A DNA stretch of 64,000 nucleotides from Adiantum capillus-veneris (taxonomy: Eukaryota > Streptophyta > Polypodiopsida > Polypodiales > Pteridaceae). The stretch spans positions 135,161,420-135,225,419 of the forward strand of contig CM043964.1 in assembly GCA_014529385.2 (NCBI GenBank). Direction: 5' to 3'. The notes under the pieces were generated by a model, which saw nothing but the letters and a program-made list of their open reading frames with translations, was not told where the DNA came from and searched no databases. Of this stretch, positions 24,894 to 37,069 are shown piece after piece; positions within the stretch are counted from its first letter, which is position 1, and each line of letters begins with the position of its first letter. The position numbers and the translations under genes are program-made.

Positions 24894-24905
24894 CCTCTTG
24901 TAGTG
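24894..24905 (-). repeat. CACTA right terminal inverted repeat
   Basis: CCTCTTGTAGTG, the inverse of the left terminus, followed by the TAG target duplication at 24906-24908. Confidence 0.93.
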
Positions 24906-24908
24906 TAG

Positions 24909-26252
24909 GGCTGTGCTTGAGGTGAGAACCTTAGGCAAGCAAGGGTTGTGCTTGAGGTGGGAACCCGCTCTAAACTTAGGCAAGCTAGGGTTGTGCTTGA
25001 GGTGGAAACCCGACCTAAACTTAGGCAAGCTAGGGATGTGCTTGAGGTGGGAACTCCACCTAAGGTGCTTGTCATGCTTGATGACTAAGGTACTTGAGGT
25101 ACTTGTCACATTTAATGAGGAAGTTGCTTGAAAAGCTTCCTATGCATGGGGGGTAAGATGCTTGAGTCAAAAAGAGAACCTACTCACTTAATGAGGAAGT
25201 TGCTTGAGAAACTTCCTATGCATAAAAATCTCAAAGTTAGGGGAATTCTAAAAGAGCACATGGGACACATGTCAGACTCTCACTAAGCTTAACCACATGG
25301 GTGCTTGAATGCTATTGGTTGGGCTAAAGAGGGGTCCAATGAGCTTTTACTTCCACCTAACAAATATCTAGATATTTTCAAGCTCTCTCTCTCTAAGGGG
25401 TAAGGAGGACACTTGTCAAAAGACTACCCATATGCTTGACTGCATGTTGGATGTGATTGGCTAAGGGGAGAGGGGTCCAATGAGCTGGTAGCAAGTAGAA
25501 TTTTTGCCCAAAGCAAGAAAGGGGGGTGCTAGGGGGATATACACTATCACACACACTCATTGGAGACACCATTCTCACTTGGTGAAAGTTGAGGAACACC
25601 ACCTCCTTCTCCAAGCTTGTGAGAGTGAAAGCCTACACCAACACTCTTGGCTATGGAATGCAAATCCAACCAAGAGTCATGTTTCAATGCTTAAGCTTGC
25701 CATCTTCTCCATCTCCATTACTATGCTATTATGTATGCTAGCAAGAAGAGTAATGATAAGTGAGGAACTACTTCTTTCTCCTATGGAATGTTTCTTCTTC
25801 CTCTTCCCTATCCTCATTCCCCGCTAGCTCTCTCCACCTTTGAAGGTGTTTGAGGCCTTGGGAGTGAGTCTTGGGATAGTTAATGCTTTTTTCAAGTTTA
25901 TGTTATGTTATGTTTGTGATGCATGAAGCTTTCCATTTTCATTGCATCACCAAGGTCACAAGGAACACAAAGATTGTATTGTACCAAGTCTCTCTTGATG
26001 GGAGAAACTATAATACAAATACCTATTGGAGGGGGGACCGGCTCCATATAAATCCGATCCTCAACTATTGTCATGTTCTCTAAACTCTCTCTCTTGCAAA
26101 AGTATTGTTCATGCCAAGTTAACTAAGTACCATGTTTATGTTGCTACCATCAATTAAGTTCACCTGCTATGCTCACAAAGTAATCTCTTAGAAGTGCTTC
26201 ACCTACTTTCCTAATTTTGCTACTCTCAAAGTTCATAGGCCATTCCATTACA
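24909..26252 (+). repeat. Gypsy 5' LTR, right part
   Basis: Continues the LTR interrupted at 17275 and ends TTCCATTACA. It differs from the 3' LTR by scattered substitutions and a 14-bp insertion near 25857. It begins in a minisatellite of about 44-bp units (GTGCTTGAGGTGGGAACC, then CTAAACTTAGGCAAGCTAGG), four imperfect copies to about 25068. Confidence 0.93.
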
Positions 26253-26253
26253 T

Positions 26254-26267
26254 TGGTATCAGAGCAT
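26254..26267 (+). promoter_or_regulatory. Gypsy primer-binding site
   Basis: TGGTATCAGAGCAT, complementary to the 3' end of initiator-Met tRNA, one base after the LTR. Confidence 0.9.
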
Positions 26268-26669
26268 TTGGTTTCTCTTTTCTTGCTTAAGAAGAGAGGT
26301 CCTTAAGTAGCCTATTAATGGTTGATTTTGTTATTTATATTAGGGTAAGTGGGACTAGGATCTATTATCGGTTTTGTTGAGCCCACTGTGTAGGATATGG
26401 TGCACACCTCGGGAGCTTTGGACTTAATAATGGAGTCTATTTAGACTTGCCTATGGCTTTACCATTATTGAGCCATAAGAAGTCCAAAAGGAGCTATCCC
26501 TTGACAACTTCGCTATGTTAGACTCACTCCACTACTCTCTATAATTAACCAATTCGAGCCGTGGGTGTAGATACTTAAGTGCCTATTTTCAAAGGGTAAG
26601 AGGAGTAGCAACTAATTAGGTTTTGAATTACCAAAGCATACACTAAGTAAACACGTAAGTTTAATTAGC

Positions 26670-29600
26670 ATGGCTGACAATAATCAAGAGAGGAGAATGA
26701 ACATTGATAACTTTGATTTTGCACATGAAGGTGCCAATGATGATGCTCCCATGTTTGTTAATAATCTTATCACTAGGTTGCAACAAGCTATGGGCAACCC
26801 CACTTTGCAAGCCGAAGTTACTCAAAAACTTCGTGCTTATGGGATTACCTTTCCTCTCCAAGAGGAGAGAGAGCTTACGAGGCCTCTTGAAGAGACCCCC
26901 AAAAGAAGGCTCTCTCCCATACGAGAGGAGGAATCCAAAGATCAAGAAAGCAATGAATCCCTAAATTCCTCCGAAGATGTGGCTCCACAAAGAAGGAGGA
27001 CTAAACGATCGCTCGCCAACTCCTCCCAAGAGGAAACAGTTAACCCATAGTCCTTCTCCTCGTCACTCCAAAAGGGAAGAGAGGAAACCAAGGAAGAAAA
27101 GGGCAAGAAAGAGGTCACCCTCTTCTCCATCTTCTTCACCTTCCTCCTCTACCGATGAAATCTATGGCTATTCTCCTAGAGAATATAAGAGGAGAGGACA
27201 TCGCAAATCTTACCTTGCATGGCGAAGGTCACAAAAGCTCAAGAAGTTCAAAGAGGGAGGAAAGAGTATCTCTTTTCTCACCTATGATGGAACCTTTGGT
27301 GCTACTGACAAAGTATTGGCCTTCATCCAACAATTTGATGCGGCCTTTGGAGATGAGGGCTTCATGGAGTCCTCCAAGCTACACCATGTAGCTATGCACT
27401 TCCAAAAATCGGCTCGTCAATGGTGGGCTAGTCTTCGAGTCAATGGCGAAGCACCAAAGACATGGAAAACTCTACGAGTTTCCATCATGAAGCAATTCCT
27501 TGTAAGTGATGCAAAGGACAAAGTGCTCACCGAATGGTGGAGTTTAAGGCTTCTCTCTCATGAGTCTATCCACAAATATGTGGACAAGTTTTGGGATTTA
27601 CATCTCAAGGCTACTGTCTTTCAAAAGATAGACTTTGCTAAGCAAAAACAACAATTCTGTGCAGGATTACCTGAGGAGATGGCCAAGTATGTCAACTCTC
27701 AACGGCCTGACTCTATCAACGAAGTAATCCACCATACCATGGTTGCTTCACGCATCAATTTCCAACAAGGGGTTAGACGGAATGTCAAACCCATGGAAAA
27801 TAAAGACAAAAGTGATGCAAAGGGAAAAATTAATACCCAAAATTTTTCCCACGGCCATTCCAACAACAACAACAACAACAATCGGTCCAAGGAGAAAGGT
27901 GTTTACAAAGGTAACAATAAACTCTCTCCTGAAGAGCTTGAAACTTTTCGCAAGGATCACAAATGTTTTAAGTGTGGGGAACAAGGACATGGCTATCGTT
28001 CTTGCCCCAAAAGAAATGCTCGCAATGAGACTCCTAGAGCTTCCACTATGGAAGCTTCAAAAGAGGATACTCTTTGCAAAGGATCACCTCTCTCCTATGC
28101 TTGGGGAAAGGTAAGGGAGCATGATGCTTTCATCCTGTTTGACCCTGGTTCTGGTCTCAACTTCATATCAATGGAGTTGGCCACCAAGTTGGGCATTCAA
28201 GCTTTTGAGATGGGAGATGCCGTAATGGCCGATGCCGCTTTCAAGGGACAACAAGCCTCCGTTACTCCCTTGATTGGGAAGTTGAGGCTTCATGTCCAAA
28301 GCTATGTCGACAAAGAAGACTTCTTCATCTCTCCTCTCCAACATGAGGATGTTATCCTAGGGATACCATGGTTCAACCGCATGGCTGCCAACATGAAGTT
28401 CCCTGAAAGGAGAATCTACTTCACCTACAGGGGAAAGACTATGTATATAGATGCTAATGAGTCTGGTCGTACTATACCACTTGTAAATCCTCTCACCCTT
28501 GATAAATCAATGAAAAGCTCAATTTCTGTGTACATGATTTTTGTCAAAGAATCCCAAAAAGATCCTAATGTCTCATCAAAGGTGAATGGTAGGAATCAAG
28601 AAGAGTTAGACTTGTCTAACTTTCTAAAAGGATTCCAAGATGTATTCATTGATGATATCCCTATGGACTTACCTCCAAAACGAGGGGATGATGACCATCG
28701 AATTGAGCTCCTATCAGAAAGCTCACCGCCTAACAAACCTCCCTATCGAGGTCCACAAGCTCAACAAGAGGAGATCATGAAGCAAGTACAAGAATTGGTA
28801 GACAAAGGAATGGTGAGGCCTAGCTCCTCTCCCTTTTGCTCTCTAGTCCTTTTAGTGCAAAAGAAAGCGCATGTGTGTGGACTATCGTGCACTAAATCAT
28901 ATCACTATCAAAAACAGATTTCCCGTACCCCGGGTAGAAGATCTATTTGATAAGCTACAAGGCTCTACCTACTTCAGTAGGATTGACCTTAAAAGTGGCT
29001 ACTATCAAATAAGGATAGTGAATGAAGATATCCTAAAGATTGCGTTTCGTACAACGTTTGGCCTTTATGAATATCTACTCATGCCTTTTGGCTTGACTAA
29101 TGCACCAGCTACATTCAATCGATTAATGGAGAAAATTTTAGACCCTATCGCAAATTCATTGGAGTGTTCTTTGATGATATCATCATCTACTCCAATTCCT
29201 TGGAGGAACACAAGCAACATCTCCAAGTGATTTTTCAAGCATTAAGGGAGAATAACCTTTTTCTCAATCAAAAGAAAAGTGAATTTTTTCCTTCAAGAGA
29301 TTCAATACTTAGGTCATGTTATCTCTCGAGATGGTATCCGTACGGATCCATCAAAGTTGGAGGTAATAAAAGCATGGTCTAATCCAAGGAATCTACATGA
29401 GCTAAGAAGCTTTATTGGTATGTGTGCATACTATAGACGCTTCATAGCAAAATTCTCTCAAATAGCAGGACCGTTACATGACTTAACAAAGAAAAACGTT
29501 AAGTATTCATGGACTGCTAAGGAGCAAAGTGCTTTTGACAAGCTCAAAGAGAAGCTTATCTCCCAACCACTCCTTATGCTTCCGGATCTCTCAAAGCCAT

Positions 29601-31447
29601 TTGAGGTCCAATGTGATGCTTGTGGTGATTGCCTTGGAGCAGTCTTGCTTCAAGAAGGGCATGTCATAGCCTATGAGAGCCGAAGGCTCAACACGGATGA
29701 ACGGGTCTTAGGCATTTATGAGAAAGAGCTGTTAGCTGTTCTACATGCCCTAGACACATGGAAGCACTATCTATTGGGGACTCCATTCATCTTACGAACA
29801 GACCATCAAAGTCTCAAGTACTTCATGACGCAAACAAAGCTTTTCGACAAACAAATGAGGTGGGAAAATTTTCTTTCACAATTTAATTTTCACATTGCTC
29901 ACATTGCTGGTAAGCACAATCAAGTGGCTGATGCACTTTCGCGACGACCAAAAGTTAATGTTGTGTCAATAGCAACTCACAATTATCTATCTTCTATGAT
30001 CGATGAGTATGCTACTGATCCTAATTTTAAAGACATAATGTCAGCCCTTGCTTTGGGGAAGAAAGAGGAACCATTCACCTTGTAGGATGGTTATCTTCTC
30101 CATGGAAATAGGCTATGTGTTACCCACTCCCTTCGTGAGAAAGTCATGTATGAATCCCACGCTCCTCCCTATGCGGGGCATAGAGGCATTCAACCTACTC
30201 TTTGAGGAGTAGAGACATACTTTTATTGGCCTACCATGAAAGTGGACAAACAAGAGTATGTTTCAAAGTGTGTAGTATGCCAAAAGACCATGTATGATAG
30301 AGGGAAGCAACCCGGATTACTCCAGCCATTGCCAATTCCTAATTCACCATGGGAGAGTATATCCATGGATTTTATCTTTTGATTACCAAAATCTATCCAT
30401 GGGAATACAGGAATATGGGCAATAGTCGACAGGTTTAGCAAGCAAGCACACATTATCCCTGTTAAGAAGACTATTAAGGCACACCAAATGGCAACTCTCT
30501 TCATATCACAGATTTTCAAACACCATGGATTGCCAACGTCCATCATGTCAGATAGAGATCCTAGAATGACCAGTAATATCTGGAAAGGTCTCTTTGAAAA
30601 TCTAGGTACAAGATTGAATTTCTCTTCGGCCTATCACCCACAAACGGATGGCCAAAGTGAGATAGCCAATATTACGATTCTTGATCTACTAAAGATCTAT
30701 GTCACAGAATTAGATCAACGCTCACAATGGGAAAAGTACTTACCTCTTGTAGAGTATGCGTATAATAATATTATCCATACTTCTACGGGAAAAGCACCTT
30801 TTGAAATCATAGAAGGAAGACCCAAAAGTCCCTTACTACTCAAAGTACATGGGAAGATCTTCGTTGCCGATGAGTATAGCCGTGACCTGCAAACATCTTT
30901 CCAAAAGATTAAGGAGGCTATATCCATCTCCCAACTAAGGCAAAAAGCTGTTGCTGACAAGCACAGAAGGGCCTTAACGTTCAAAGAAAATGATTGGGTC
31001 TTACTTAAGTTTCCTAAGGCTCGATTGAGGCAAACGACGGGCAAAAACCCTACGGGCCATCAAAAGTATTATGCTAAACTAGCAAAAAGATACTATGGTC
31101 CTTTTCAAATTTTGAAGCCAATCAATGAGGTAGCTTATCAACTCAAGTTACCTAACCATTGGCTCATACACAATGCTTTTCATGTGAGCCTACTCAAGCC
31201 CTACAAAGGAGAACCTCCAAATGAACCAATTATTGAAGACCCTCCCGAAATAGAAGATCAAGAAGAGGTACTACAACCTGAAGCTATTCTTCAGCATGAA
31301 GACAAGGTACTACGACATGGTAAGATTATCCAACGTTATCTTTTTAAGTTCAAAAATTATCCTTTTGAAGATGCTAGATGGATGCAAGGAATCCAGCTTA
31401 AGGATAGTATGAACCTTGTCAACACTTACAATGCTACAATAGAGTAA
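26670..31447 (+). pseudogene. Gypsy gag-pol polyprotein (chromovirus), broken
   Basis: Gag starts at the ATG 26670. Domains in order: Retrotrans_gag (about 27280-27760, with SARQWWASLRVNG); zinc knuckle CFKCGEQGHGYRSC (27964); aspartic protease with FDPGS in place of the usual D-S/T-G (28138); reverse transcriptase (28700-29330, [17 protein letters not shown], catalytic FFDD at about 29165); RNase H (29590-29960); integrase with HHCC region (30170-30300) and DDE residues in SMDFI, SDRDPRMTSN and TDGQSEIAN; C-terminal chromodomain-like segment (about 31280-31420, RYLFKFKNYPFEDARWM). Defects: frameshifts near 27005, 28868 (with loss of the short stretch before MCVDYRALN), 29150 and 29287, and stops at 30083, 30203 and 30380. 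The chromodomain places it among chromoviruses, which target chromatin during integration. Apart from the breaks the domain set is complete. Confidence 0.93.
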
Positions 31448-31791
31448 CTAAATGTACATGTTTCTTTCAAATGATTAATGTTTTTGTCTTATAAGACTAA
31501 TTCTCTCTTTATTATGCACAAATTTAAGTAGTATGCATACTAAGAATCATGTTTGGGATGATGACGTCTCTCAAACACCATGTAGAATTTGTCACTCTAC
31601 TTGGGAGGATGAAATGGACTAAAGAGCAGACATGCTTGCGGCAGCTATGTCTCCTAAGCACCAAATGGATTAGTCATCCATCTTGGAATGATGTCGTAGG
31701 GTAAAAAGGGATCCTCTACCCGCTAAGACAAATTGACTAATGGCTATGACTTTATCTCTTTTACCTCATAGTCGAGGACGACTATGATTTC

Positions 31792-31801
31792 AAGAGAGAG
31801 G
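31792..31801 (+). promoter_or_regulatory. Gypsy polypurine tract
   Basis: AAGAGAGAGG, three bases before the 3' LTR; primes plus-strand synthesis in retrotransposons. Confidence 0.8.
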
Positions 31802-31804
31802 TAA

Positions 31805-33409
31805 TGTCATCAAATATCTAATATCTAACCAACCCAGATGATTTTCTCATATTAAACTGATCATTTAATATGGGATAATAAACGGGAACAAGGGTTAGAA
31901 TATAGACATGTGCTTACGGATCTATCTCAACACGGGGCCAATGGTAAAGGGGCCCAAATGAGAGATGGTATGCCAAAGAGCAAGGTTAACTAATGAAGCT
32001 TAAAAGACCTTAGGGTTAGCTTCATTAAAGACCTCCAATGGTTAGTGTTAAAAGTCCTTTTGACCTTAAGCAATCTAGGGTTGTGCTTGAGGTGAGAACC
32101 TTAGGCAAGCTAGGGATGTGCTTGAGGTGGGAACCCGATCTAAACTTAGGCAATCTAGGGTTGTGCTTGAGGTGGGAACCCGACCTAAACTTAGGCAATC
32201 TAGGGTTGTGCTTGAGGTGGGAACTCCACCTAACGTGCTTGTCATGCTTGATGACTAAGGTACTTGAGGTACTTGTCACATTTAATGAGGAAGTTGCTTG
32301 AAAAGCTTCCTATGCATGGGGGGTAAGATGCTTGAGTCAAAAAGCGAACCTACTCACTTAATGAGGAAGTTGCTTGAGAAACTTCCTATGCATAAAAATC
32401 TCAAAGTTAGGGGAATTCTAAAAGAGCACATGGGACACATGTCAAACTCTCACTAAGCTTAACCACATGGGTGCTTGAATGCTATTGGTTAGGCTAAAGA
32501 GGGGTCCAATGAGCTTTTACTTCCACCTAAAAAATATCTAGATATTTTCAAGCTCTCTCTCTCTAAGGGATAAGGAGGACACTTGTCAAAAGACTACCCA
32601 TATGCTTGACTGCATGCTGGATGTGATTGGCTAAGGGGAGAGGGGTCCAATGAGCTGGTAGCAAGTAGAATTTTCACCCAAAGCAAGAAAGGGGGGTGGT
32701 AGGGGGATATACACCATCACACGCACTCATTGGAGACACCGTTCTCACTTGGTGAAAGTTGAGGAACACCACCTCCTTCTCCAAACTTGTGAGAGTGAAA
32801 GCCTACACCAACACTCTTGGCTATGGAATGCAAATCCAACCAAGAGTCATGTTTCAATGCTTAAGCTTGCCATCTTCTCCATCTCCATTACTATGCTATT
32901 ATGTATGCTAGCAAGAAGAGTAATGATAAGTGAGGAACTACTTCTTTCTCCTATGGAATGTTTCTTCTTCCTCTTCCCTATCCTCATTCCCCGCTAGCTC
33001 TCTCCACCTTCGAAGGTGATTGAGGCTTGGGATAGTTAATGCTTTCTTCAAGTTTATGTTATGTTATGTTTGTGATGCATGAAGCTTTCCATCTTCATTG
33101 CATCACCAAGGTCACAAGGAACACAAAGATTGTATTGTACCAAGTCTCTCTTGATGGCAGAAACTATAATACAAATGCCTATTGGAGGGGGGACCGGCTC
33201 CATATGAATCCGGTTCTCAACTATTGTCATGTTCTCTAAACTCTCTCTCTTGCAAAAGTATTGTTCATGCCAAGTTAACTAAGTACCATGTTTATGTTGC
33301 TACCATCAATTAAGTTCACCCGCTATGCTCACAAAGTAATGTCTTAAAAGTGCTTTACCTACTTTCCTAATTCCGCTACTCTCAAAGTTCATAGGCCATT
33401 TCCATTACA
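31805..33409 (+). repeat. Gypsy 3' LTR, intact
   Basis: 1605 bp, TG...CA ends, uninterrupted. It contains the same minisatellite at about 32085-32245 and serves as the reference that exposes the CACTA insertion in the 5' copy. Confidence 0.95.
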
Positions 33410-34385
33410 TGACGCAAGGAAATCCAGAAGTTGTCAAATTTGATGCATTATGCACATTGTTGTTACAAGAGTCACTTTCCAAAAAAATAGAACTGGACAA
33501 CGTGCAATTAAACGGGCCTTTATTGATGCTCAAAGAAAAGGTGGTAATAGTAATGTGGCCACTTCTCATGGTTCTTCTGTGAGTGGTAAATCACCCGTTC
33601 CTGATTCTTCTATCAACAACAATTCGTCTAGAAATTTTGGTGATAAGGGCAAAGAGAAGATTCATTGCCATTATTGTAAATCTAATGATCACTTGATCAA
33701 GCCGTGTCCTAAGTTGAAGGCCAAAGAGGCTAAGAAGAAAGAGGTTGGTTCCACTACTAATACTGATTCCACTACAAATACAGCTATTATTGAGTCTTCT
33801 ATGAAAGAAGACTGTGATGCTAATGTTGATGCAAAATGGGATTTTAGTGTAGAGTGCACTTATGATCCTATTGTCCATGATGCATGTTTGTCAGTTGCTA
33901 CAGATGCTCATGTGTGGTACTTTGACAGTGGTGCTACAAAGCACATTACCTCTCATCATGACTTGTTTACCTCTCTCGAGGATGTCCCTCATGGGAATTA
34001 TGTCAGTTGTGCCAACAATGCCTCTTATTCTTTTAAGGGAGTTGGAAAGATTGTGTTGACTACTCCGAAAGGTAGTTCTTTCACACTTGTTGATGCACTT
34101 TATGTACCTAGGATCAGGAAGAATCTTTTGTCTATATCTCCAATTGCTAGACTTGGTCTTGTTGTGAAATTTGTGGATGACAAATGTACAATTCATGATC
34201 TCAATTTTGGTGATGAGATTGTTGCATCAGGCATTTTATGTTGTGGGTTGTATAAGATCATTTTGTATGACAAGTGTGAACAGAATTTTGCAAATGAAGT
34301 TGTGGATTCTAAGGCTATTTTAGATGCAAAACTTTGGCATGCACATTTTGGGCATCTGAATTTTGCCAGTTTGTTGCATTTGTAG
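33410..34385 (+). pseudogene. Copia gag 3' part, protease and pre-integrase
   Basis: Resumes the copia gag after the gypsy insertion (QGNPEVVKFDALCTLLLQE), shifts frame near 33480, and contains the zinc knuckle CHYCKSNDHLIKPC (33667). The protease active site is WYFDSGATKHIT (33920). The gag-pre-integrase segment LWHAHFGHLNFASLLHL ends at a TAG stop (34383-34385). Confidence 0.88.
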
Positions 34386-35423
34386 AAATCTAACATGGTT
34401 GCTTCTTTGCCGCCTTTTGAAGCACCTGTCAAACATGTTTGTGAAGGCTGTATTTTGGGTAAGATGCAGCGTTTGAAGTTTCCAAAGGATGGTCCAGTTG
34501 GGCCACATGCAGGTTGCATCTTGTGTGTAGCGATGTTTGTGGGCCCATGCAAACTGCATCCTTGGGCAATTACCTTTACTTTGTGACTTTCATTGATGAT
34601 TACTCCAGGCATGCATGAGTATATCTGCTTAAAGTGAAGTCCGAAGAATTTATGTGCTTCAAACAATTTTTGGTTATGGCTGAAAATGTCTCGAAATATA
34701 CTTTGGGCACCCTCGGTTCAGATCGAGGGGGGGAGTATATGTCTCATGAATTTAATGCATTTTTTGCTAGTTGTGGGATAAAACACCAATGTATAGTGCC
34801 TTATACGCCTCAACAAAATGGTGTTGCTCAGAGAAAAAATAGGTCACTTATGAAAATGGCACGATGCATGGTCAAAAGTCAAGCTTTGCCGCATTTGTTA
34901 TGGCATGTGTGCCACTTATGTACTTAGCAGGTTCCTTACAAAATCTATGTAGTTTATAACTCCATATGAAGCATGGCATGATAGAAACCCTTATATTGAG
35001 CACATGCATGTTTTTGGTTGTTTGGTATATACATTAATGCCACAAACGCAGCACAAAAAATTGGATGATAAGACTGTCAAATGTATTTTTGCTGGTTATA
35101 GTGTTGAAAGCAAAGGTTACAGGTTGTATCATCCACTAACAAAGTGCATCTTGCTCTCACGGGATGTTGTGTCTTTGGAAGATTCTGTTCAGTCCTTGCT
35201 GTCATGTACTAGAGACAGTAATGTAAGCTCACATGACATTTATGACAATTTGTTGCCTCTTCTTAGTGGTGGAAGTTCGAATGTAAATCCAATGAGGCAA
35301 ATGTACAACCTATGGGTGTTTTCTAAAAATGTTACAGATCAGCCTATAACTGATGCAGATATACATGATGTACTTGATGAGGAAAGGGTTGAGAATGAGC
35401 AGGCTAGGTGTATGCCTAAATGA
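34386..35423 (+). pseudogene. Copia integrase, catalytic Glu replaced
   Basis: CEGCILGKMQRLKFP (zinc region) is followed by frameshifted TFIDDYSRHA (first Asp), LGSDRGGEYMSHEF (second Asp) and YTPQQNGVAQRKNR. The usual context of the third catalytic residue is VAERKNR, so the Glu codon has become CAG (Gln). HVFGCLVYTLMPQTQHKKLD and the following ISRDVV-like region complete the domain. Stops and frame changes occur near 34582, 34618 and 34926. Confidence 0.85.
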
Positions 35424-35540
35424 TTGGTGCATACTTTGTGTGATAGTAAATTGGATGCACCTTTGTCTAGTCGTACTCGTTTAGGTCTTGCCATGCATCT
35501 TATGCATCAGATTGTTATGCTTTAACTGTGTCTAGCTTAT

Positions 35541-36250
35541 GTGATGTTGAGGAACCTCTGTCTTTTGATGAAGCACAAAATTCAAAAAATTGGATGCCTG
35601 ATGCAATTTGAATATGATGCACTTATAGAAAATGACATATGGACTTTATGTGATTTGCCTCCTGGAAAAAAGACCATTGGTACGAAGTGGGTTTACAAGT
35701 TGAAATGCAAGCCGGATGGTGAGATTGATCACTATAAGGCTCGACTTGTTACAAAGGGTTATGCACATCAAAAAGTCATAGATTATAAATAGACCTTTGC
35801 TACCACTTGTCGTATGACTACCGTGCATTTTTTATGTGCTTTGGCAGCTCATTTCACTTGGGATGTACATCAATCAGACATTGTTACTGCTCTCTTGAAT
35901 GGTGACACATTTCAGGAAGTTTATGTAACGCAGCCTCGCGGTTTTGTCAAGAAAGGAAAAGAGGATAAAGTGTGGAGATGTAAGAAAGCTTTGTATGGGT
36001 TGAAGCAATCTCCCCGTGCTTGGTATGAGAAAGTTGATACTCATTTGGTCAAATGAGGCTTTCATAACAGTCCAACAGAAAGCACATTGTACATAAAGTG
36101 TGAGGGTGATGTACTTCTCATTTTCGTTCTCTATGTGGATAATTTGTTGATCATTGGACCAATGAGAGACATAATTTTGAATTTAAGACTGATTTAAATG
36201 CTACTTTCAAGCTGAAAGATTTGGGGTTGTTGCATCATTACTTGGGTATC
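35541..36250 (+). pseudogene. Copia reverse transcriptase, mutated active site
   Basis: IGTKWVYKLKCKPDGEIDHY, ARLVTKGYAHQ, HQSDIVTALLNGDTFQEVYV and KALYGLKQSPRAWYEK are conserved copia RT motifs. The active site reads YVDN in LYVDNLLIIG instead of YVDD. Stops occur at about 35790 and 36054, with a deletion near 36170. Confidence 0.88.
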
Positions 36251-36289
36251 TAAGCTTTGTGATGGCATGGAAACACGTTTGAAATTGAG

Positions 36290-36990
36290 TCTTCATGATG
36301 CTAGTGATCTTGCCGAATTCACTCTTTACCAAGCTGTCGTTGGCTGCCTCATTTATGTATGCAACAAGGTATAAGCATTGGTAGTCTCACAGGTCAGCAG
36401 ATTTATGCATAGCCCAGGGTATAAGCATTGGTAGGCTTTCATGAGGATTTCTTGCTACTTGAGTGGCCCTTTACATCTTGGCTTGTTTTATCCCAAGGGG
36501 GATCAGTGCCGCCACACTTACATGCTTTTTTGGACTCAGATTGGACCGGTTGTTTTGACACGCGAGTGTCCACGAGTGGTTTTTGTTTCATGCTTAGCAT
36601 TTCATGTATCTCATGGTTGAGCCAAAAGCAACCTATCGTGGCCACTTCTAGTTGTGAGGCTGAGTATAAGGTAGTCTTCACAGCTACGGTTTAGTGTGCA
36701 TGGCTAAGACACCTTATGGTTGATTTGGCTGTAGGATAGGACACTGCCAACACCATCTACACTGACTGTCAGAGTGCATTGGCAGTTGCGAGGAACCCAG
36801 TTTTTCATGATCTCACAAAGCACATTGAGATGCATTACCACTATGTGAGGGAGAGGCTCTCAGCAGGAGAGGTCAGCTTGGCTTAGGTGCCAACACAGGA
36901 TAACCTTGCAGATATTTTTACAAAGGCATTGTCTCGTGAGAAGTTTGAAGCTTTCCACAAAGCTTTGAGGTTGCTCCCCTTTGTGGATTG
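36290..36990 (+). pseudogene. Copia RNase H
   Basis: Conserved text AFLDSDWTGCFDTRVSTSGF, SWLSQKQPIVATSSCEAEYK, TANTIYTDCQSALAVARNPV, HIEMHYHYVRERLSAGEV and DNLADIFTKALSREKFE, with several stops. An 18-20 bp duplication (GGTATAAGCATTGGTAG) occurs at 36366 and 36418. Confidence 0.87.
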
Positions 36991-37069
36991 ATCATGTCCT
37001 CAGGGCATGGCACTTCCCTTTACTCTATGTGCCAGCTCTCGTCCATCGCATCACTCCCCAGGGGGTATT

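Larger units (their letters stand above)
17276..24905 (+). mobile_element. CACTA (En/Spm) DNA transposon, near-intact, 7630 bp
   Basis: Both ends are identical inverted repeats starting CACTACAAGAGG, and the 3-bp target duplication TAG is perfect. Subterminal regions (17290-17430 and 24683-24880) are packed with direct and inverted copies of GCGTCGCTAT, the type of array bound by the accessory transposition protein in En/Spm. Two genes on the plus strand follow the usual CACTA arrangement: a TNP2 transposase (19003-22731) and a Transposase_24/TnpA-like gene (23004-24317). The 5' leader holds microsatellites, a roughly 54-bp minisatellite and a captured HMA-domain fragment. Insertion into a gypsy LTR that is only slightly diverged makes this the youngest large insertion in the window. 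Confidence 0.95.
17002..33409 (+). mobile_element. Ty3/gypsy chromovirus, itself split by a CACTA
   Basis: The LTRs begin TGTCATCAAATATC and end CATTCCATTACA or CATTTCCATTACA. The 3' LTR is intact (31805-33409, 1605 bp); the 5' LTR is divided by the CACTA. A perfect iMet-type primer-binding site follows the 5' LTR and a polypurine tract precedes the 3' LTR. Flanks TGACC (16997-17001) and TGACG (33410-33414) are a 5-bp target duplication with one mismatch, inside copia gag. By eye about 42 substitutions separate the LTRs (roughly 2.6%). Gag-pol is broken by four frameshifts and three stops, so this copy is not autonomous. Confidence 0.93.

Noticed and set aside
25504-26083. Open frames with hydrophobic segments inside the gypsy LTR (repeated at 32749-33239)
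   Set aside because: They fall wholly within the two LTR copies and differ by random substitutions; the LTR is expected to be non-coding.
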